A stretch of 64,000 nt of DNA from Lysinibacillus sphaericus OT4b.31 (GCF_000392615.1 NZ_KB933398.1:3519705-3583704); one strand, 5' to 3'. Shown: positions 37,649 through 47,708, numbered from the stretch's first letter. Translations and numbers: made by a program. Notes: a model not told the origin generated them from the sequence alone.

Positions 37649-39496
37649 TTACATATCCACGAAAAATTGTTTATACCACACTAAAAACACATAGGCTGTC
37701 CAAATATAGCGACCACGATTAGCTTTCCCCTCGTAGTGCTCATCTAAATAACCAACTAATTGCTTAGTATCGAAAAACTCATTGGCAAAGTCAGTTGTAA
37801 ACATGTCTTTCACCATATTGTAGTATTTTTCCTCACGCAACCAGTGGCGGATTGGTACTGGGAATCCAAGCTTTGGACGTTTTGCCCATTCCTCAGGTAA
37901 TTCCTGGTGCGCTGCTTGTCGAAGAACATATTTCGTATCAATATCATTTACTCGATATCTTGATGGAATGTTTTTCGCCAATTCCATCACTTCTTTATCT
38001 AAAAATGGTACACGCAATTCAATCGAATGCGCCATACTCATTTTATCTGCCTTTAACAAAATATCACCAGGCATCCAGAGGTTTAAATCTAAATACTGCA
38101 TTTTTGTTACATCATCGTCACCTGGTACTTCGTCATAAATACGTTTTGTAATAGTTTGAACAGATGGGCCGTTTTTGTAATCAGGTTTTAGCACATTTAA
38201 TGCATCATCCTCATCCCAAACGACAGCTTCCCCGATGAAGCGCTCCTCCACCGTTTGCCCACCTTTTACCATAAAATGTGTATACTGGTTTTTGGGTAGC
38301 ATCTCTGCTACACCACGTAACGCTTTACGAATTCCAAAAGGTACTTTTTCATATTGTTGCATTCTGCCTGAATTCTGGTACCAAGAGTAGCCACCAAAAA
38401 TTTCATCCGCGCCTTCACCTGAAAGTACAACTGTTACATCCTTCGATGCTAGCTCAGATAGGAAGTAAAGTGGTACAGAAGATGGATTTGACTGTGGCTC
38501 ATCCATATGCCACTGAATCTTCGGTAATGCCTCAAAACATTCATCTGCAGAAATATATTTGCGTTCGTTTTGAATGTTTAATGTATCTGATAAATCTTTT
38601 GCTAAGTTTGTTTCATTGAACATATCTTCATAATCAGAAAATCCAACAGAGAAAGATTTGTCTGGGCGTAGCAATGCTGTAATATAACTAGAGTCAATCC
38701 CACCAGATAGGAAAGAACCAACTTTCACATCACTAATTTGATGCGCTTCAACAGATTCTTTCACCGTTGTGCGTATGTCTTCCACATATTTTTCAATCGT
38801 CGCTTCTTTTGCATGGAATTTTTTATCCCAATATTGCACAATTTGCTTTTGACCACTTTTAATAAGCATGTAGTGTGCAGGTGGTAACTTGTACACACCT
38901 TTAAAGAATGTTTCATCCATTGAAGAATACTGGAATGTTAAATAAGGGCGTAGGGCATTTTTATTTAATTCCTTAATGAATGCTGGGTGTGGTAAAAACG
39001 ATTTTATCTCTGACCCGAAAATGAATGTGCCATCAGTCGTGTTTTCTGAATAATACAATGGTTTAATACCAAAGCCATCACGAGCGATGAATTGCAAATC
39101 ATTCTTTTTATCCCATATACAGAATGCGAACATACCACGAAGTTGTTTTACAAAGTCAACGCCATACTCAACATAACCGTAAATAATTACTTCACTATCA
39201 GATTGTGTTTTAAACGTGTGACCTTTTGCAATTAGATCTGCACGTAGATCTTGGAAGTTGAAAATTTCTCCATTAAATACGAGTACGATATTGCCATCCG
39301 CACTGTATAGTGGCTGATTTGCCACATCCGATAAGTCGATAATGCTTAAACGACGGAAGCCCAACGTTACTTTATCGTCACTATGAATGCCACCGCTATC
39401 TGGACCGCGGTGAATAATAGTATTCATCATATTTTCAATTGTTTGGTGATGATCAATCACATTTGTTCCATTAATATATCCTATAAATCCGCACAT
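37649..39496 (-). CDS. Glutamine-hydrolysing asparagine synthase (AsnB/AsnO type)
   Basis: Transfers the amide of Gln to Asp, or a related carboxylate, using ATP. The class II glutaminase starts with the catalytic Cys2 (MCGFIGY) and runs to about 200; HRGPDSGG and FNGEIFN bind Gln. The synthetase has the PP-loop SFLSGGIDSS (about 250) and VVLSGEGADEIFGGY. At 615 residues it is closest to B. subtilis AsnO (614). In bacteria with a D-Asp cross-bridge, a related enzyme amidates D-Asp, so a wall role is possible. GAGGTGA precedes ATG 39496. Confidence 0.9.
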   Translation of the reverse strand: MCGFIGYINGTNVIDHHQTIENMMNTIIHRGPDSGGIHSDDKVTLGFRRLSIIDLSDVANQPLYSADGNIVLVFNGEIFNFQDLRADLIAKGHTFKTQSDSEVIIYGYVEYGVDFVKQLRGMFAFCIWDKKNDLQFIARDGFGIKPLYYSENTTDGTFIFGSEIKSFLPHPAFIKELNKNALRPYLTFQYSSMDETFFKGVYKLPPAHYMLIKSGQKQIVQYWDKKFHAKEATIEKYVEDIRTTVKESVEAHQISDVKVGSFLSGGIDSSYITALLRPDKSFSVGFSDYEDMFNETNLAKDLSDTLNIQNERKYISADECFEALPKIQWHMDEPQSNPSSVPLYFLSELASKDVTVVLSGEGADEIFGGYSWYQNSGRMQQYEKVPFGIRKALRGVAEMLPKNQYTHFMVKGGQTVEERFIGEAVVWDEDDALNVLKPDYKNGPSVQTITKRIYDEVPGDDDVTKMQYLDLNLWMPGDILLKADKMSMAHSIELRVPFLDKEVMELAKNIPSRYRVNDIDTKYVLRQAAHQELPEEWAKRPKLGFPVPIRHWLREEKYYNMVKDMFTTDFANEFFDTKQLVGYLDEHYEGKANRGRYIWTAYVFLVWYKQFFVDM

Positions 39497-39576
39497 CTAT
39501 TTTTTCACCTCATAATTTAGTGCATAACCTCTATCATCATAGCACGAAAAAGCGTTCATTTCATGCTGTCATTGCA

Positions 39577-39700
39577 GATAAAGTGAAATTTTCATCGACG
39601 GGGTTTGCTCCACCGATTATTAATTAAACCTATCAGGTACTTACGTGCGCTTATCTTTCGTACTAATTCTAGAAATCTTAGGGCACGTTAGTACGGAATA
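39577..39700. repeat. Dispersed repeat family 2, copy B
   Basis: Begins GATAAAGTGAAA and ends CTTAGGGCACGTTAGTACGGAATA. The ends match the copies at 8343 and 62952. It occupies most of the 317-bp gap between asnB and ytfP; a TATAAT near 39767 could belong to the ytfP promoter but has no good -35. Confidence 0.7.
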
Positions 39701-39813
39701 GAAAATTATAAAACACTTTCGTTTAATTTTCAATGTAAAGAAGCCACCCTCTATATAGACTTCATGTATAATAGGAAAGATTCCTAAAAAGAAAAGAAAG
39801 TGAGTTCACATAT

Positions 39814-41064
39814 ATGTATGATGTTATCGTAATTGGTGGCGGGCCTTCTGGTTTAATGGCTGCCATTGCCGCTGGAGAGCGTAAAAAGAAAGTATTACTA
39901 CTTGAAAAAGGCACAAAGCTTGGCAAAAAATTGGCCATCTCTGGTGGTGGTCGTTGTAATGTCACGAACCGACTGCCTGTAGAAGAAATCGTTAAGCATA
40001 TTCCAGGAAATGGCCGTTTTTTATATAGTCCATTCACTGTTTATAATAATGAGGATATCATCGCCTTTTTTGAAGAGCTAGGTGTTGCTTTAAAGGAAGA
40101 GGATCATGGACGTATGTTCCCTGTTTCTAATCGCGCACAAGACGTGGTGGATGCCCTTATTAGAAGAATGCAACGCCTACACATTGAAGTCCGTCTTCAC
40201 ACACCTGTCAGCAAGCTACTGATGGACGATGAAAAAATTCTAGGTGTACGCCTAGCAGATGGCACCGAAATTCGTAGTGCTGCTGTAGTCGTAGCAGTTG
40301 GTGGTAAAGCAGTACCACAAACAGGTTCAACTGGAGATGGCTATCCGTGGGCCGAGCGTGCAGGGCATACGGTGACAACACTATTCCCTACAGAGGTGCC
40401 CGTTTTATCGAAAGAAGAATTTATTCAAAATCGTGAACTTCAAGGATTAGCTCTCCGTGATGTAGCCATTTCAGTGCTCAATAAAAAAGGCAAGGTGCTC
40501 GTCACCCATCAAATGGACATGCTCTTTACACATTTCGGACTAAGTGGACCTGCAGTATTACGTTGTAGCCAATTTGTCGTCAAGGAACTAATGAAAACAG
40601 GTTATGACCCTGTCACATTGCGTATTCAAACACTTGTTGAAGACAATGAGGAAACCTGTCTGCAATATTTAAACAAACTTGTGAAAGAAGAGCCAAAAAA
40701 AGCTGTGAAAAATGTTTGGAAAGGGATTGCCCCTGAACGTTGGTTACTTTTTTTATGTGAACGTGCCGGTATAGATGAACAATTAACAGGCATTGAATTA
40801 TCGCAAGAAAAAATACGCAACTTGGCACGACTACTCGTCAACTTCACCATGACAGTTAGCGGTACACAATCACTAGAAAAAGCATTTGTTACTGGTGGTG
40901 GTATATCCGTTAAGGAAATAGAACCGAAAACAATGGCCTCAAAGAAGAAAGCTGGTTTATATTTCTGCGGAGAAATCCTTGACATTCACGGCTATACAGG
41001 TGGCTACAATATTACGTCTGCACTTGTTACGGGACGTATAGCAGGCATGAATGCCGCTTTATAA
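39814..41064 (+). CDS. ytfP: YtfP-like HI0933-family flavoprotein oxidoreductase
   Basis: FAD-binding protein of the HI0933/YhiN family, of unknown substrate. The N-terminal GxGxxG dinucleotide site is [17 protein letters not shown] (about 5-21). The family motif [12 protein letters not shown] follows, then [16 protein letters not shown], and the C-terminal FAD site [19 protein letters not shown]. 416 residues. AAAGTGAG lies before ATG 39814. It is transcribed alone, and the repeat hairpin at 41140 may end its mRNA. Confidence 0.9.
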   Translation: MYDVIVIGGGPSGLMAAIAAGERKKKVLLLEKGTKLGKKLAISGGGRCNVTNRLPVEEIVKHIPGNGRFLYSPFTVYNNEDIIAFFEELGVALKEEDHGRMFPVSNRAQDVVDALIRRMQRLHIEVRLHTPVSKLLMDDEKILGVRLADGTEIRSAAVVVAVGGKAVPQTGSTGDGYPWAERAGHTVTTLFPTEVPVLSKEEFIQNRELQGLALRDVAISVLNKKGKVLVTHQMDMLFTHFGLSGPAVLRCSQFVVKELMKTGYDPVTLRIQTLVEDNEETCLQYLNKLVKEEPKKAVKNVWKGIAPERWLLFLCERAGIDEQLTGIELSQEKIRNLARLLVNFTMTVSGTQSLEKAFVTGGGISVKEIEPKTMASKKKAGLYFCGEILDIHGYTGGYNITSALVTGRIAGMNAAL

Positions 41065-41139
41065 TGTCGCGAAAGATACGACCGGAAAAACAACTGAATA
41101 ACTCTTAACTCACATTTTCAAAATTACGGACATGCTCTA

Positions 41140-41360
41140 GACAGTAGATAAACTCAAAAAATTGAGTTTGTTTACTGTCTTTTTTCTTTTAAACATAGAA
41201 GCCTCTATAGGAACCCGTTGATTTCCGCTACGGCGGGCGCTTTTCGCGGGCATGGCTTCTGGCTCCTCGAAGCTACACTCCTGCGGGGCCTTCAACTGAT
41301 GCTATTCCCGTAGAAGTCGCCGCCTGCGCTCCAATCAACTCGTGTACGTCTATCAATGAA
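41140..41360. repeat. Dispersed repeat family 1, copy R4, with a terminator-like hairpin
   Basis: GACAGTAGATAAACTCAA pairs with TTGAGTTTGTTTACTGTC (41140-41179) and is followed by TTTTTTC, a strong rho-independent shape about 75 bp after ytfP. A GC-rich block (41205-41350) then carries GTTGATTTCCGCTACGGCGG, GCGGGCATGGCTTC, CTCCTGCGGGGCC. The copy near 41955-42148 is in inverse order. Confidence 0.85.
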
Positions 41361-41424
41361 TGTCGAAAAATAGTAATACTGAACGACATCCATTAGAAAT
41401 GCTGACATCGGAAAAGCATGGTAC

Positions 41425-41682
41425 GTCCTATTTAGGTGTATCATGTGGAAGAAGCCGATTATTTACGTCATCAAAGTGACATGAAACAAATCTATGCACG
41501 TCGCATAGAAACGATTGAACGTTTATTTACGTTACGAAGGAAAAGCATGGTATGCGTTGGACAACCTTACGAGGGATTTAAAAATTGGATATGCAGGCTA
41601 TACTTACTTTTTCTGCCATAAATTTAAAGAAACTAGCTAATTGGACATGGCAAAGTCCAAAAGTGGTAGAAAATAGTTGAGC
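41425..41682 (+). pseudogene. Decayed IS1182-family transposase, C-terminal fragment
   Basis: The first frame reads VEEADYLRHQSDMKQIYARR and IETIERLF, the end of the DDE transposase (the conserved E in ETIER). After a frameshift near 41540 the next frame reads EKHGMRWTTLRG, an in-frame TAA, then MQAILTFSAINLKKLANWTW. Both pieces match the IS1182 C-terminus as I know it. It cannot encode a working enzyme. Confidence 0.85.
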
Positions 41683-41787
41683 GTAGCGTACTACCTTCGT
41701 TAATAGGGGCTATTTGTAACTACTATTTCTGAAAGGAAATTCTGAAAAATCACGTTCCGAATACCTTTTGTCATTTTTTATGTTCAA

Positions 41788-41926
41788 AAATCAGCGATAC
41801 GCCATATTCGTTTCGATTTCTTTGATGGTTTGACGCATTAGAGCAATTACCAAAGACATATTGAATAAACGTCATTTTAAAGACAACGACGGGATCAATA
41901 CTTGGACGTCTGTAAGATGAATATAG
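41788..41926 (-). pseudogene. Decayed IS1182-family transposase, N-terminal fragment
   Basis: On the minus strand YSSYRRPSIDPVVVFKMTFI and QYVFG, then after a frameshift MRQTIKEIETNMAYR and a stop. This is the N-terminal region of IS1182 transposases. It points away from the C-terminal fragment at 41425, so the element has been rearranged or two copies are present. Confidence 0.8.
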
Positions 41927-41954
41927 ATTTTCAACTTATGGATAGGATAGATAT

Positions 41955-42148
41955 ATGTAGACGTTGATTGGAAAGAAGGAAGGTGACTCCTGGAGGAAAA
42001 GCGGGGAAGTCGTAATCCTTGACTGTACAAAGCGAGGGAAGCTGCTCGACCCCGCCCTTAGTGGAAATCGACGGCTTTATCTAAATTTATGGTAAAAGAA
42101 AAAGACTATAGGTTAACTCTAATAATGTCGAGTTTGTCTATAGTCTGT
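41955..42148. repeat. Dispersed repeat family 1, copy R5 (inverse to R4), with a hairpin
   Basis: The GC-rich block (41955-42085: GTTGATTGGAAAG, GACTCCTGGAGGAAAAGCGG, AGCGAGGGAAGC) is followed by GACTATAGGTTAACTC pairing with GAGTTTGTCTATAGTC (42104-42145). On the minus strand the stem is followed by TTTTTCTTTT and may end the AIM24 mRNA. A second small stem (42149-42174) lies right at the AIM24 stop. Confidence 0.75.
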
Positions 42149-42177
42149 AGTGTGTCCGGCTTTTCAGACACGCTCTT

Positions 42178-42870
42178 TTAACTTTCGCTCGTAGTATAGA
42201 CTTCTTCAAATGGCTGAATAATGACAAAGCCTTCGCCTGTGAATGCCATTTGAATCGATTCGCCACTTCCACGTCCAATAAACGTCCGGAAGCTAATATC
42301 TGTTTTAAATTCGGGTGTTAAGTTGCCAGACCATGCAACAGTAGCATGTGGATCAGTATAAACTGTTTCACCTGGCTTCACTAACAAGGTTAACGGTTCG
42401 AAATGTGTCGTAATCGCTACTTTCCCTCTTCCTTTTAACGTTACATTAAATAAACCACCTGACATTATTCCTGCCATTTTACGCATCAAATGAATATCCC
42501 AATCGATATTCGGCTCAAATGCCAGTAAATCATTACCGTTTACACAAATGCTTTCATCCTGTAAATCAAAGATCGTAACTTTTTTACCTTGATCGGCTAA
42601 ATACAGACGTCCACGACCTTTTGCTTTCATCAATTGCGTGCCTTCGCCTGTTAAGGCCTTTTTAAACATTTTACTAAGTCCGTGCTCCATAACACGCTCT
42701 CGCTCAAATTTAATGTCTCCTATGTAAGAGATCATTGCCCCCATCTTCGACCACACTTCACCATCTAAATTAACTTCTAATACACGTTCTGTTTCTAACT
42801 CAAAAAAATCGTTGACGTTGTCATCTTGTTGTGTTTTGTTAATAAAGTCATTTAATGAAAATTTACCCAT
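42178..42870 (-). CDS. AIM24-family protein
   Basis: A 230-residue soluble beta-rich protein of the AIM24/TIGR00266-like type (AKGRGRLYLADQGKKVTIFD, NGNDLLAFEPNIDW, GLFNVTLKGRGKVAI, HATVAWSGNLTPEF). Its function in bacteria is unknown. I start at ATG 42870 (MGKFSLNDFI), with AGGAGGGG 7-8 bases ahead; a frame open to 42927 adds 19 residues without a site. Transcribed alone, with hairpins at its 3' end. Confidence 0.8.
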   Translation of the reverse strand: MGKFSLNDFINKTQQDDNVNDFFELETERVLEVNLDGEVWSKMGAMISYIGDIKFERERVMEHGLSKMFKKALTGEGTQLMKAKGRGRLYLADQGKKVTIFDLQDESICVNGNDLLAFEPNIDWDIHLMRKMAGIMSGGLFNVTLKGRGKVAITTHFEPLTLLVKPGETVYTDPHATVAWSGNLTPEFKTDISFRTFIGRGSGESIQMAFTGEGFVIIQPFEEVYTTSES

Positions 42871-43216
42871 ATAATTTACCCCTCCTATATATACTTTATA
42901 TACGTTCAACGTTTCGAAAAGATTCAAACTTTACAGCCATAAGTTAGTTGAGATAATCGCTTAAGTCTCCACTTTGCTTCAAGCGTATTTTGATGAATAG
43001 CACCTTTTTTAGTAGGCAACCAATAGACTCCTTCTATGTCAACACTTTATGCTTTTCCATTACTTTTCGCAGTATTGCTACGTTCACAATGATATCGTAG
43101 CAAAATTTCTCTTTTAGTAACGAAATCACTTTATTTTCCATAATGTTGTTGACATCAAATAGTCACTGTTATATGTTAGACGAAGATTAATCGAGTGTTG
43201 TATAACAACTGCTACT
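42871..43216. other. Gene-free stretch upstream of the AIM24 gene
   Basis: AT-rich with no open frame of family character. A minus-strand frame of about 36 codons near 43075-43140 lacks a ribosome site. The AIM24 promoter should lie here. Confidence 0.3.
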
Positions 43217-43264
43217 AAAAAAAACCGCATCAGTGTCAGGTGCGAAATGACACTAATACGGTCT
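43217..43264 (-). terminator. Terminator of the OFA-type MFS gene
   Basis: Minus-strand ACCGTATTAGTGTCA pairs with TGACACTGATGCGGT over a 9-base loop and runs into TTTTTTTAG. Confidence 0.9.
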
Positions 43265-43294
43265 ATACATTCAAGTGCAAATTGAAAGTATTAA

Positions 43295-44566
43295 TTATTG
43301 TGTAGCAGAGACTTCTCCAACATTTTGTGATGCTGCTTTTAAAGCTGTACGTTTGCGTACATCTGCACGTAAAGTAAGCGAAATAATAAATGAAATTGCA
43401 ATTAAACCTGCAAATACATAGAATACTGGAATATAACTTCCATAAGAGTTTTTAATTGTGCTCACTAAAAGTGGACCAAAAATCCCACCTAATGACCAAG
43501 TTGTTAATAAGTAACCATGAATAACACCAAGTTGCTTCGTTCCAAATAAATCACTTGCGAATGCTGGTAAATTTGAGAAGCCACCACCATAACAACTAAC
43601 AACTAAGAAAATAAGAGCTTGGAAAATGATGACATTAGTTGTGTGTGGTAACACGATAAATGCGATTAATTGTGCCGTAAAGAAAATAACGAAAACGTTC
43701 GAGCGACCAATATAGTCTGACACGGCAGCCCAAATTAAACGGCCCCCACCATTGAATAACCCCATAACGCCTACCATTGCTGCGGCACCCGCAACTGATA
43801 AACCAACGATTTCCTGTGCCATCGGAGATGCTACAGAAATCATCATAATACCTGCAGTTACATTCACTAAATGCATTGACCAAAGCATCCAGAAATGCTT
43901 CGTTTTCACTGCTTCTCGCGCTGTCATAACTGCTAAATCTGTTTTTACTACATTTTTGCCTTTTTCTGCTGCTGCTTTCATGTTAGCAGGCATATACCCA
44001 GGTTTCGGTGGTGCAATATATAAAGCCCCTAAAATCATTAACGTGAAGTAACTTGCTCCTAAAATAAAGTACGTTGTAGAAATGCCAACTGCTTCCATTA
44101 AGTTAGCTGCCACTGGTGCTGTAATAAGTGCACCTGATCCAAATCCTAACACAGCCATCCCAGTTGCTAAACCACGGCGGTCTGGGAACCATTTTACTAA
44201 TGTCGATACAGGGGCGATATAACCAATACCCATACCTAATCCACTAAGCACACCGTATGTTAACCAGTATAATGGCACTGAATCCATTGAAATAGCAACA
44301 CCTGCTCCAGCTTGTCCTGCTCCAAATAACACGGCAGCTACCATAGCTGATTTACGTGGACCCATTTTTTCTACTAAACTACCAAATAACGCCGCTGAAA
44401 AACCAGCAAGCCCCATCATAATAGTAAAGGCAACCGTTACTTTCGTTTCGCTCCATCCCATTTCTGTAACAATTGGTAGCTTGTATACACTGTATGCATA
44501 AGCCCCACCAATCGAAAGGTGAATAGCGATTGCAGATAATGCAATTAACCATCTATTTTTATTCAT
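43295..44566 (-). CDS. MFS transporter of the oxalate:formate antiporter (OFA) type
   Basis: Twelve membrane segments over 423 residues. GGAYAYSVYKLPIVTEMGWS, GMGIGYIAPVSTLVKWFPDRRGLATG and GGGRLIWAAVSDYIGR are typical of OFA carriers, which move small mono- and dicarboxylates. No substrate can be named. The N-terminus MNKNRWLIAL begins at ATG 44566 with a GGGGAGAA-type site. It is divergent from the dct genes across an 840-bp AT-rich gap, a context that fits organic acid exchange. Confidence 0.85.
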   Translation of the reverse strand: MNKNRWLIALSAIAIHLSIGGAYAYSVYKLPIVTEMGWSETKVTVAFTIMMGLAGFSAALFGSLVEKMGPRKSAMVAAVLFGAGQAGAGVAISMDSVPLYWLTYGVLSGLGMGIGYIAPVSTLVKWFPDRRGLATGMAVLGFGSGALITAPVAANLMEAVGISTTYFILGASYFTLMILGALYIAPPKPGYMPANMKAAAEKGKNVVKTDLAVMTAREAVKTKHFWMLWSMHLVNVTAGIMMISVASPMAQEIVGLSVAGAAAMVGVMGLFNGGGRLIWAAVSDYIGRSNVFVIFFTAQLIAFIVLPHTTNVIIFQALIFLVVSCYGGGFSNLPAFASDLFGTKQLGVIHGYLLTTWSLGGIFGPLLVSTIKNSYGSYIPVFYVFAGLIAISFIISLTLRADVRKRTALKAASQNVGEVSATQ

Positions 44567-45410
44567 AAATTCTCATTTCTCCCCTCTTTTGCTACCTGTG
44601 AAGATTTTATGAACTTCCATGTAAAACAATTTACCACTTAGAATTATTCAAATGCAAGATGTTTTTCTAAAAAATATTATTTCTCCAAAAAGTTTTTTAG
44701 AAATATCTATATATTTTTCATACCTCAATCCTTACGGCGCCTAAGTAAAAAGTCGTTTATAAAACAAATTCCACAACATTTTTTAGCTAATATTATTTTT
44801 CTACTCTATTATCTAATCACACACAAACTATTTCAAAATAATTAATTTTGTGCATATTTTCACATTTAAGTGTTATTCTCTACTATTTCCTGTTAATAGT
44901 AAATTTTATAAAGCACCTCCTCAAAGAAAGAGAGCAATATCCATTACACAGAAATATCGAGAATGAAAGAGAAATTTAAAACTTTAACAAGCAAAAATTC
45001 TTTGCGCAAAAAGATTTAATAGAGCCAAACGATACTCGGATTATTCCTTTTAATGTATTTAATAGTAAAAAAATAAAATACATTCAATGTATATTTCCTT
45101 TTTTTAACTAAATAAACTCTTATTTTTTATTATTCAAATATACATTTTTAATGTGTACTAGATATTCATTCATACAACATCACCATATTCTATTAGAATC
45201 TTTAAACCTTCGCCAATAATTCCAATAAGAATTGTAAATCTTTATTGTTATAGTACACATGTATAATTCAGACAAAATGACCAATATTGTATTACAACAA
45301 TCTATTCTTTTATGGTAATTTATAATAGAATACAGGTCCTAGTTTAAACGCCAATAGACAAGGTAGCATAACTACGCAATCCATTTATTTGCATAAAGGA
45401 GAAAGAGGTG
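44567..45410. other. Long AT-rich regulatory gap between the OFA carrier and dctS
   Basis: About 840 bp without a plausible gene. It is notably A/T-rich with several short inverted repeats (for example TTTCTAAAAAATATTA near 44664 and ATACATTCAATGTAT near 45081). The divergent promoters of the two genes must be here, but I see no pair of hexamers good enough to mark. Confidence 0.5.
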
Positions 45411-45458
45411 GTGAATTTAAATAGAAGGAGTTTTGCCATTCCTTTTACATGCCTATGA
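45411..45458 (+). CDS. Possible 15-codon upstream peptide coupled to dctS
   Basis: GTG 45411 follows AAAGAGGT and reads VNLNRRSFAIPFTCL, then TGA at 45456-45458. The stop overlaps ATG 45455 in the ATGA manner. The dctS frame otherwise has its nearest AGGAG about 18 bases away, so coupling through this peptide would explain its start. No homologue recognised. Confidence 0.35.
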   Translation: MNLNRRSFAIPFTCL

Positions 45459-47026
45459 AAAATATTTCTTTACGTCTAAAAATGTTTATATTTTCGTTCA
45501 TTATTGTCATCTTTTCTATTGCCACCAGTGGCGCTATTATGATTCATAATCTTGCCGGTGCTTTTGAAAAAGAATTTGGTGCACGTGCCATCGCCATCGC
45601 GAGAACTGTCTCACAACTTACAGAGGTTCAAAATAATGTGGGAAAACATCAAGGGTTTGACATCATCCAGCCAATTGCTGAACGTATTCGCTTAACAACT
45701 GATGTCGATTATATTGTGATTATCGATATGAACCGAATCCGTTACTCCCACCCGTCTGAGAGTAAGCTCGGCACAGTATTTGAAGGTGGAGACGAAATAG
45801 AAGCTTTCTCGCAACACGAATACATATCAAAGGCGCGTGGCGTACTTGGTTACTCCATTCGTGCGTTCGTACCAATTATGAATGAAGAAGGTACAAAACA
45901 AGTTGGTGTTATTACAGTAGGCTTACTCGCACCAAAATGGTATAACCTTCTAGATGAATACCAACTGGATATATTAGTATCTCTTTTTTGGGGTTTAGCC
46001 ATAGGATTAGGAGGTTCTGTTTGGGTTTCCAATCATTTAAAACGTCAAACATTTAACTTAGAACCTTATGAAATCGCCCGACTTGTAGAAGAACGCTCCG
46101 GCATTATTCAAGCCATGGATATTGGGATATTAGCAACTGATGAAAGTGGAAATGTCACATTTATAAACAGATTAGCAAGACAATACACACATTTCTTCAG
46201 TCAAAAAGTTTCTAGAAAAACACTATTTAAAGATACTTGGCTTGCAGAGGATGTTATTCAGCAGCACGAAGTATATCGCCCTCTGCTGATGTATGAACAA
46301 ATGTATTTGGTACGCACATTTCCGATTCGTATTTTTGAGCAAAATGCAGGCTATCTCATTATGTTAACAGACCGAAAAGAAGCGAATATGCTAGCCGAAG
46401 AATTAACTGGCATTAAAATTCTCGTCGATTCTTTACGAGCTCAGCAACATGAATACATGAACCGACTCCACAGTATTGCAGGATTAATTCAACTCGAACG
46501 TAATGATGATGCTTTAAGTCTCATTATTGATGAAATAACAGATGAAGAGAAAATCATTCAAAGCTTACATGATAAAATTCATGACTATTCCATACAGGGG
46601 TTATTGCTCGGCAAATATTCTAGAGCAAAAGAACTCGGCGTAGAGCTTACAATTGACGAAGATTGTAACCTTGCTGATTTTATGAGTGGTTTATCAGGTG
46701 GAGATATGGTAACAATCATCGGCAATCTATTGGACAATGCGATGGAAGCCTGTCTCGAAAGCCCTCATAAAGATGTTCATTTAACGTTAATCGGGGATAA
46801 GCCTCATTTATTTATAGAAGTACAGGATAGTGGGAAAGGCATTGAGGGTATGCCACAACGAATTTTTGATTACGGCTTTAGTACAAAGAAAAAGGACGGG
46901 CATGGTATTGGACTTGCACTTGTCAAACAAATTGTGGAATCAAACAAAGGTATTATCCAAGTTGAATCAACTGTCCATATTGGCACAATAATTACTATTA
47001 TAGTGGGGGTGAATGAAGAGAAATGA
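45455..47026 (+). CDS. dctS: CitA/DcuS-type sensor histidine kinase, probable DctS
   Basis: Senses C4-dicarboxylate-like ligands. TM1 is at about 9-32, an extracytoplasmic PAS-like Cache domain at about 35-165, TM2 at 173-193, and a cytoplasmic PAS at about 210-310. The kinase core has the phospho-accepting His in RAQQHEYMNRLHS (about 333), N box NLLDNAMEAC and G boxes GKGI, STKKKDGHGIGLAL. 523 residues from ATG 45455; ATG 45449 is an alternative. Its stop overlaps the dctR start by 4 bases. The closest known relative is B. subtilis DctS. Confidence 0.9.
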   Translation: MKNISLRLKMFIFSFIIVIFSIATSGAIMIHNLAGAFEKEFGARAIAIARTVSQLTEVQNNVGKHQGFDIIQPIAERIRLTTDVDYIVIIDMNRIRYSHPSESKLGTVFEGGDEIEAFSQHEYISKARGVLGYSIRAFVPIMNEEGTKQVGVITVGLLAPKWYNLLDEYQLDILVSLFWGLAIGLGGSVWVSNHLKRQTFNLEPYEIARLVEERSGIIQAMDIGILATDESGNVTFINRLARQYTHFFSQKVSRKTLFKDTWLAEDVIQQHEVYRPLLMYEQMYLVRTFPIRIFEQNAGYLIMLTDRKEANMLAEELTGIKILVDSLRAQQHEYMNRLHSIAGLIQLERNDDALSLIIDEITDEEKIIQSLHDKIHDYSIQGLLLGKYSRAKELGVELTIDEDCNLADFMSGLSGGDMVTIIGNLLDNAMEACLESPHKDVHLTLIGDKPHLFIEVQDSGKGIEGMPQRIFDYGFSTKKKDGHGIGLALVKQIVESNKGIIQVESTVHIGTIITIIVGVNEEK

Positions 47027-47691
47027 GTAATCTTTCAGTATTTATCGTAGAAGATGATCCAATGGTACTTGAAGTAAATAAAGGATTTCTGAATAAAATG
47101 AATGGTTTTCAGTTTATAGGTGAATCAGTCAATGGACGTGACGCTTATGAAAAAATTATTGCAAAAAAACCAAATCTTATTTTACTCGATATGTTTTTAC
47201 CAGATATGACAGGAATGGAATTATTTCTAAAGCTTCGCGCTGAACGTATTCCATCAGATATTATTATGATTACCGCCGCCAGAGACGCGCCAACTGTACA
47301 AGAGTCTCTCCGACTTGGTGCAATCGATTACCTCATCAAACCTTTTCGTTTTGAACGCTTTGAAAAGGCTTTGCAACAATATAAAAATTCAACAAAAAAG
47401 TTACTAAAAACAAACGCTGTAAACCAAGAGGATATCGATAAATGGCTTGGCATTCAGCAGGCATCTTTTGAATTACCAAAAGGCTTAAACAATATTACTA
47501 TGCAACAAATTTTAGATTATTTAATGGCACATAGAGTCTCTATTACTTCTGAACAACTTGCTCAAAATGTCGGGATGGCGAGAGTAACAGTTCGTAAATA
47601 CTTAGACTTTTTAGCCACAAAAGGTACAGTGAATATTGAATTAAAATATGGAACAGTAGGCCGTCCAACAAAATACTATTGTATTAAATAA
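47023..47691 (+). CDS. dctR: Response regulator of the CitB/DctR type
   Basis: Partner of the kinase just upstream. The receiver domain (1-120) has the acidic pair VEDDP, phospho-acceptor D56 in LLDMFLPD, the Thr in MITAAR and Lys in LIKPFRF. The C-terminal 80 residues form a DNA-binding winged helix (SITSEQLAQNVGMARVTVRK). 222 residues, as in B. subtilis DctR (226). ATGA overlap with dctS. A hairpin terminator follows. Confidence 0.92.
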   Translation: MSNLSVFIVEDDPMVLEVNKGFLNKMNGFQFIGESVNGRDAYEKIIAKKPNLILLDMFLPDMTGMELFLKLRAERIPSDIIMITAARDAPTVQESLRLGAIDYLIKPFRFERFEKALQQYKNSTKKLLKTNAVNQEDIDKWLGIQQASFELPKGLNNITMQQILDYLMAHRVSITSEQLAQNVGMARVTVRKYLDFLATKGTVNIELKYGTVGRPTKYYCIK

Positions 47692-47708
47692 TTTTTAAAT
47701 AGATTAAT

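Noticed and set aside
43217..43264. Possible small RNA
   Set aside because: It is fully explained as the terminator of the OFA carrier gene.
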